Assembly: GCA_003193925.1 (NCBI GenBank)
Contig: PSPG01000002.1
Span: 1 to 64,000 of the forward strand
Source of the DNA: Candidatus Thalassarchaeum betae
Lineage (GTDB): Archaea > Thermoplasmatota > Poseidoniia > Poseidoniales > Thalassarchaeaceae
DNA: 64,000 nt
Direction: 5' to 3'
Numbering within the stretch: position 1 is the stretch's first letter; each line of letters begins with the position of its first letter. Under the pieces are notes generated by a model, which worked only from the letters and a program-made list of their open reading frames with translations, had not been told where the DNA came from and did not search any database. Positions 61,796-64,000 of this stretch are shown here, piece by piece. The position numbers were made by a program, and so were the translations under genes.

Positions 61796-64000
61796 TCACT
61801 CGCCGCCGTCTTCCTCGCCTGCCTCGTCGTCGCCGTCCCACGAGTCGTCTTCGTAGTAGCCCCCTTCGTCATCGTCGTAGTAGAAGTCCTCGCTGTCGCG
61901 GCCTCGCATCATGAACATCGCGATGCCTAGGACAGCGAGTAACAAGACCCCTCCGATCAGCAACATCTGCGAGCTCTCGCCTCCCTCGTCCTCGGTTGGC
62001 GGAGGCTGCACGTTGATCCCGGTGATAGGCTGGTAGGGGTTGTCGAAGTCACCGTTGACGATCAGGTACAGGTTGGGCTGTCCCGGCTGCCACGACTCCC
62101 ACCGGAACTCGGCGTGGACGCTCGAGCTCTCGGCAGGCAGTAACAGCATGATATCGCCATTAGTCGCCGTCGAGAGTGACATCCTCCACTGGCCGTCGAC
62201 CAGCTCGTAGAGGCCGACTTGGAGTTCTCCTTCCCTCTTCCCTTGGTTCTCCCAGAATGTCTCGATGGTCAGGATTTCTCCCTGCAGCGGCGTCTGGGTC
62301 GGGTTGATGACAGCGCGCGTGTACTGGCCGAGGAACTCCATGATCCTCATGGTGACCTGCCTAGGGGCGACTTCGCTGGCGGCTCCGACGATCTCGTTGC
62401 CGGACTTGTCGGTGGAAGTCACCCAGAACCAGATGTAGTCCCCAGACTCCACCCTCATGCCATTCAGCGGATTGAGGTCGAGGACGGATTGGTAGACGTC
62501 GTTGGTGTCACCGTCGGAGATCATCACGAGCTCCCCTGTTACCTCCGTGCCGGGCACCGGCGCGTTGTCCCTGACATAAACCCAAGCGACCTGCAGCGGG
62601 CCGTCGACCATGCCGATCTCGTCGACCATGGTCACGGTCACGGTCACGTCGTCCAGCATATCGGAGTCGAGGATCGTCAGTGACGAGTCCGGGTACTCAG
62701 CCATGTTGAACAGAACCTGCGGTGACTTGCTGTCCACGACCACCGAGGCGTCGCTGTTCACACCCGAAGAGCCCGCCCCAGGCACGTTCAGCACGGTGGT
62801 CGTCACTACCATCTCCGGGTTCAGCGGCACTCTGGCAGGCAGAACCATCGATCCCATGAAGGTGCCATCTGGTTCTACATCGACCACGATGTCGATCTCC
62901 TGGGTTCCGTAGATCACCTCGATCTCGACTTGCAGATCGTCAGGGATCTCGCTCGCGACGACTTGGGAGCCTGAGTAGTAGATAGTGCCCTCCATCAGGA
63001 ATTCGTCACCCTGCCTAAGGTACAGTGTGTGCCCCACAGCTTCGATTTGAGGCGGAGTGAGGTCCTGCATCGAGTCCGGGACCGCCATGAAATTGTTGTC
63101 AAGATCCCAAGTCAGCTCGCCTATGTTGTTCTGGTAAGCCACGGTGCTCAGGTCATCCTCGATGCTGATGCTGGGCTTGCACCCCAACTGTCCTTCTGCC
63201 CACGGGTAATCCCATGAGAGCTTGAATCCGAGACTGAGCTGGGTTATCGCCGACGTCACCTCGGCGGTCTGGGCGCTCAACGGGGAGACCATGCTGTCAT
63301 CGGCGGTCCACAGGGTCCCCCTCGATGGGTCGTAGGTGAACTTGCCGAGGTTGGACGGACCGTCACCGCAGAGCATGATGGTGACGTTGTCCAGTGTGTG
63401 TATCCCGTTGAGCTCGTCGATCTGCATGGTGAAGGTGTGTGGGACCCCAGCGAGCAGGTAGCCGAGCTCGCGGTCGAGATCGAAACCAGTCGGGACGATG
63501 TTGGTGGGCTCGTCGGTGGCGATCACTACGGTGGACCAGGCGTTCTCGGCACCCGGACCCCCCCCGGTACCTCCGTCCTGGTAGGAGTAACCTGCCCAGT
63601 CTGTGCCCTCGATGTACATGTGGACCATGCTGTTGAAGGGCAGTGCCGCGACGTCGATGCCGACGAATTGCACCTGCTGCTGGCCCGTCATGCCAGAAGT
63701 CAGAGGCTGCTGCTGGGACAGGTACTCGTCCTCGTCAGCGATACCGTCCATGTTCACGTCGTCGACGGTCTCGCGCCAGTAGCGCAGGGCGATGATCTCG
63801 CCTCGGGCCTCTGCCTCATCTATGGTGACGAACACCGTGAGGGGGTTCTGGGGCTCCCACACCTTGCCGTGCGCTGGCTGCAGGCCGATTGCGGTATTGA
63901 CCTCTATCGGTCCGGCGGTCGGCGGGTTGGAATCGACCCTGATGATGACCTGCTGCGCGAGGCCGGTCACGTCCTCGGCCCCGGTGGACGAGCCGGAGGG
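61796..64000 (-). CDS. Type I surface protein with acidic tyrosine-rich tail, partial
   Basis: The frame is open to the right edge, so the N-terminus is missing; 734 codons are visible. Repeated beta-sandwich domains with short acidic loops (DVNMDGIADEDEY) precede a Pro/Glu linker. The C-terminal helix (MLLIGGVLLLAVLGIAMFMM) and RGR stop-transfer lead to a cytosolic tail rich in Asp, Glu and Tyr (DFYYDDDEGGYYEDD). It should be an envelope protein with a large ectodomain; function unknown. The tail resembles those of the proteins at 1152-6062 and 10421-16507. Confidence 0.88.
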   Translation of the reverse strand, partial: PSGSSTGAEDVTGLAQQVIIRVDSNPPTAGPIEVNTAIGLQPAHGKVWEPQNPLTVFVTIDEAEARGEIIALRYWRETVDDVNMDGIADEDEYLSQQQPLTSGMTGQQQVQFVGIDVAALPFNSMVHMYIEGTDWAGYSYQDGGTGGGPGAENAWSTVVIATDEPTNIVPTGFDLDRELGYLLAGVPHTFTMQIDELNGIHTLDNVTIMLCGDGPSNLGKFTYDPSRGTLWTADDSMVSPLSAQTAEVTSAITQLSLGFKLSWDYPWAEGQLGCKPSISIEDDLSTVAYQNNIGELTWDLDNNFMAVPDSMQDLTPPQIEAVGHTLYLRQGDEFLMEGTIYYSGSQVVASEIPDDLQVEIEVIYGTQEIDIVVDVEPDGTFMGSMVLPARVPLNPEMVVTTTVLNVPGAGSSGVNSDASVVVDSKSPQVLFNMAEYPDSSLTILDSDMLDDVTVTVTMVDEIGMVDGPLQVAWVYVRDNAPVPGTEVTGELVMISDGDTNDVYQSVLDLNPLNGMRVESGDYIWFWVTSTDKSGNEIVGAASEVAPRQVTMRIMEFLGQYTRAVINPTQTPLQGEILTIETFWENQGKREGELQVGLYELVDGQWRMSLSTATNGDIMLLLPAESSSVHAEFRWESWQPGQPNLYLIVNGDFDNPYQPITGINVQPPPTEDEGGESSQMLLIGGVLLLAVLGIAMFMMRGRDSEDFYYDDDEGGYYEDDSWDGDDEAGEEDGGE

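Overview
The window is a dense, GC-rich archaeal chromosome segment with about 47 protein genes, four tRNA genes and an RNase P RNA gene. I see no insertion sequence, integrase, prophage or CRISPR array. The information-processing genes are archaeal: RpoL, aEF-1beta with its partner zinc-ribbon protein, Cbf5/TruB-type and TruD pseudouridine synthases, archaeal Cmk next to a DUF106 (EMC3-like) membrane protein, DUF2240, a GPN-loop GTPase, archease, RtcB and archaeal-type AlaRS. Very large secreted proteins with thrombospondin type 3 (TSP3) calcium-binding repeats, fatty-acid oxidation genes and MMPL/RND exporters make a Marine Group II euryarchaeon (Candidatus Poseidoniales) or close relative the most likely source. 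The lineage is inference from gene content.

Layout. 1-16.5 kb is an envelope block on the minus strand: a truncated Ig-like surface protein, two giant PPC/TSP3 proteins, a 3-hydroxyacyl-CoA dehydrogenase and a 2028-residue membrane-anchored subtilase. 16.6-21 kb has tRNA-Gln, an isovaleryl-CoA-dehydrogenase-like enzyme with an extra Cys4 N-terminus, AsnRS, tRNA-Lys, RpiA and RNase P RNA. 20.8-32.2 kb has two RND-type exporters flanking a sugar epimerase, a secreted thioredoxin-like protein, an FtsJ/RlmE methyltransferase, a cupin, the zinc-ribbon/aEF-1beta pair, TruD and RpoL. 32.2-36.9 kb has DUF2240, then a plus-strand run of HEAT protein, small basic protein, DEAD-box helicase, TusA and RibA, then tRNA-His. 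37-44.7 kb has a CARDB surface protein and the archaeal cbf5-cmk-DUF106 cluster preceded by an odd cytosolic proline-rich/beta-sandwich/zinc-ribbon protein. 44.8-49.9 kb has the GPN GTPase, ornithine carbamoyltransferase, a UbiA prenyltransferase, a small winged-helix protein, tRNA-Glu, GMP reductase and archease. 50-64 kb has another TSP3 protein, a duplicated-domain protein, an aminotransferase, AlaRS, RtcB, a small HxH-motif membrane protein, an AlkA-like glycosylase and a second truncated surface protein.

Functionally the segment combines RNA maturation and repair (RNase P, RlmE, TruD, Cbf5, RtcB with archease, DEAD helicase), translation, and a heavy investment in the cell surface. Several surface proteins share one plan: N-terminal signal, beta-rich ectodomains, one C-terminal membrane helix and a highly acidic or proline-rich cytoplasmic tail.

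Two patterns deserve most attention. First, a short upstream element related to TCAAAGCGG sits 19-30 bases before many start codons and exactly 23 bases before two tRNAs, so it looks like the core promoter box. Second, perfect gene-specific inverted repeats lie on or beside the promoters of several envelope, exporter and RNA-repair genes. Third, less certain, is a PPPPPG(F/Y/L) proline module shared by a surface-protein cytoplasmic tail and the cytosolic zinc-ribbon protein.
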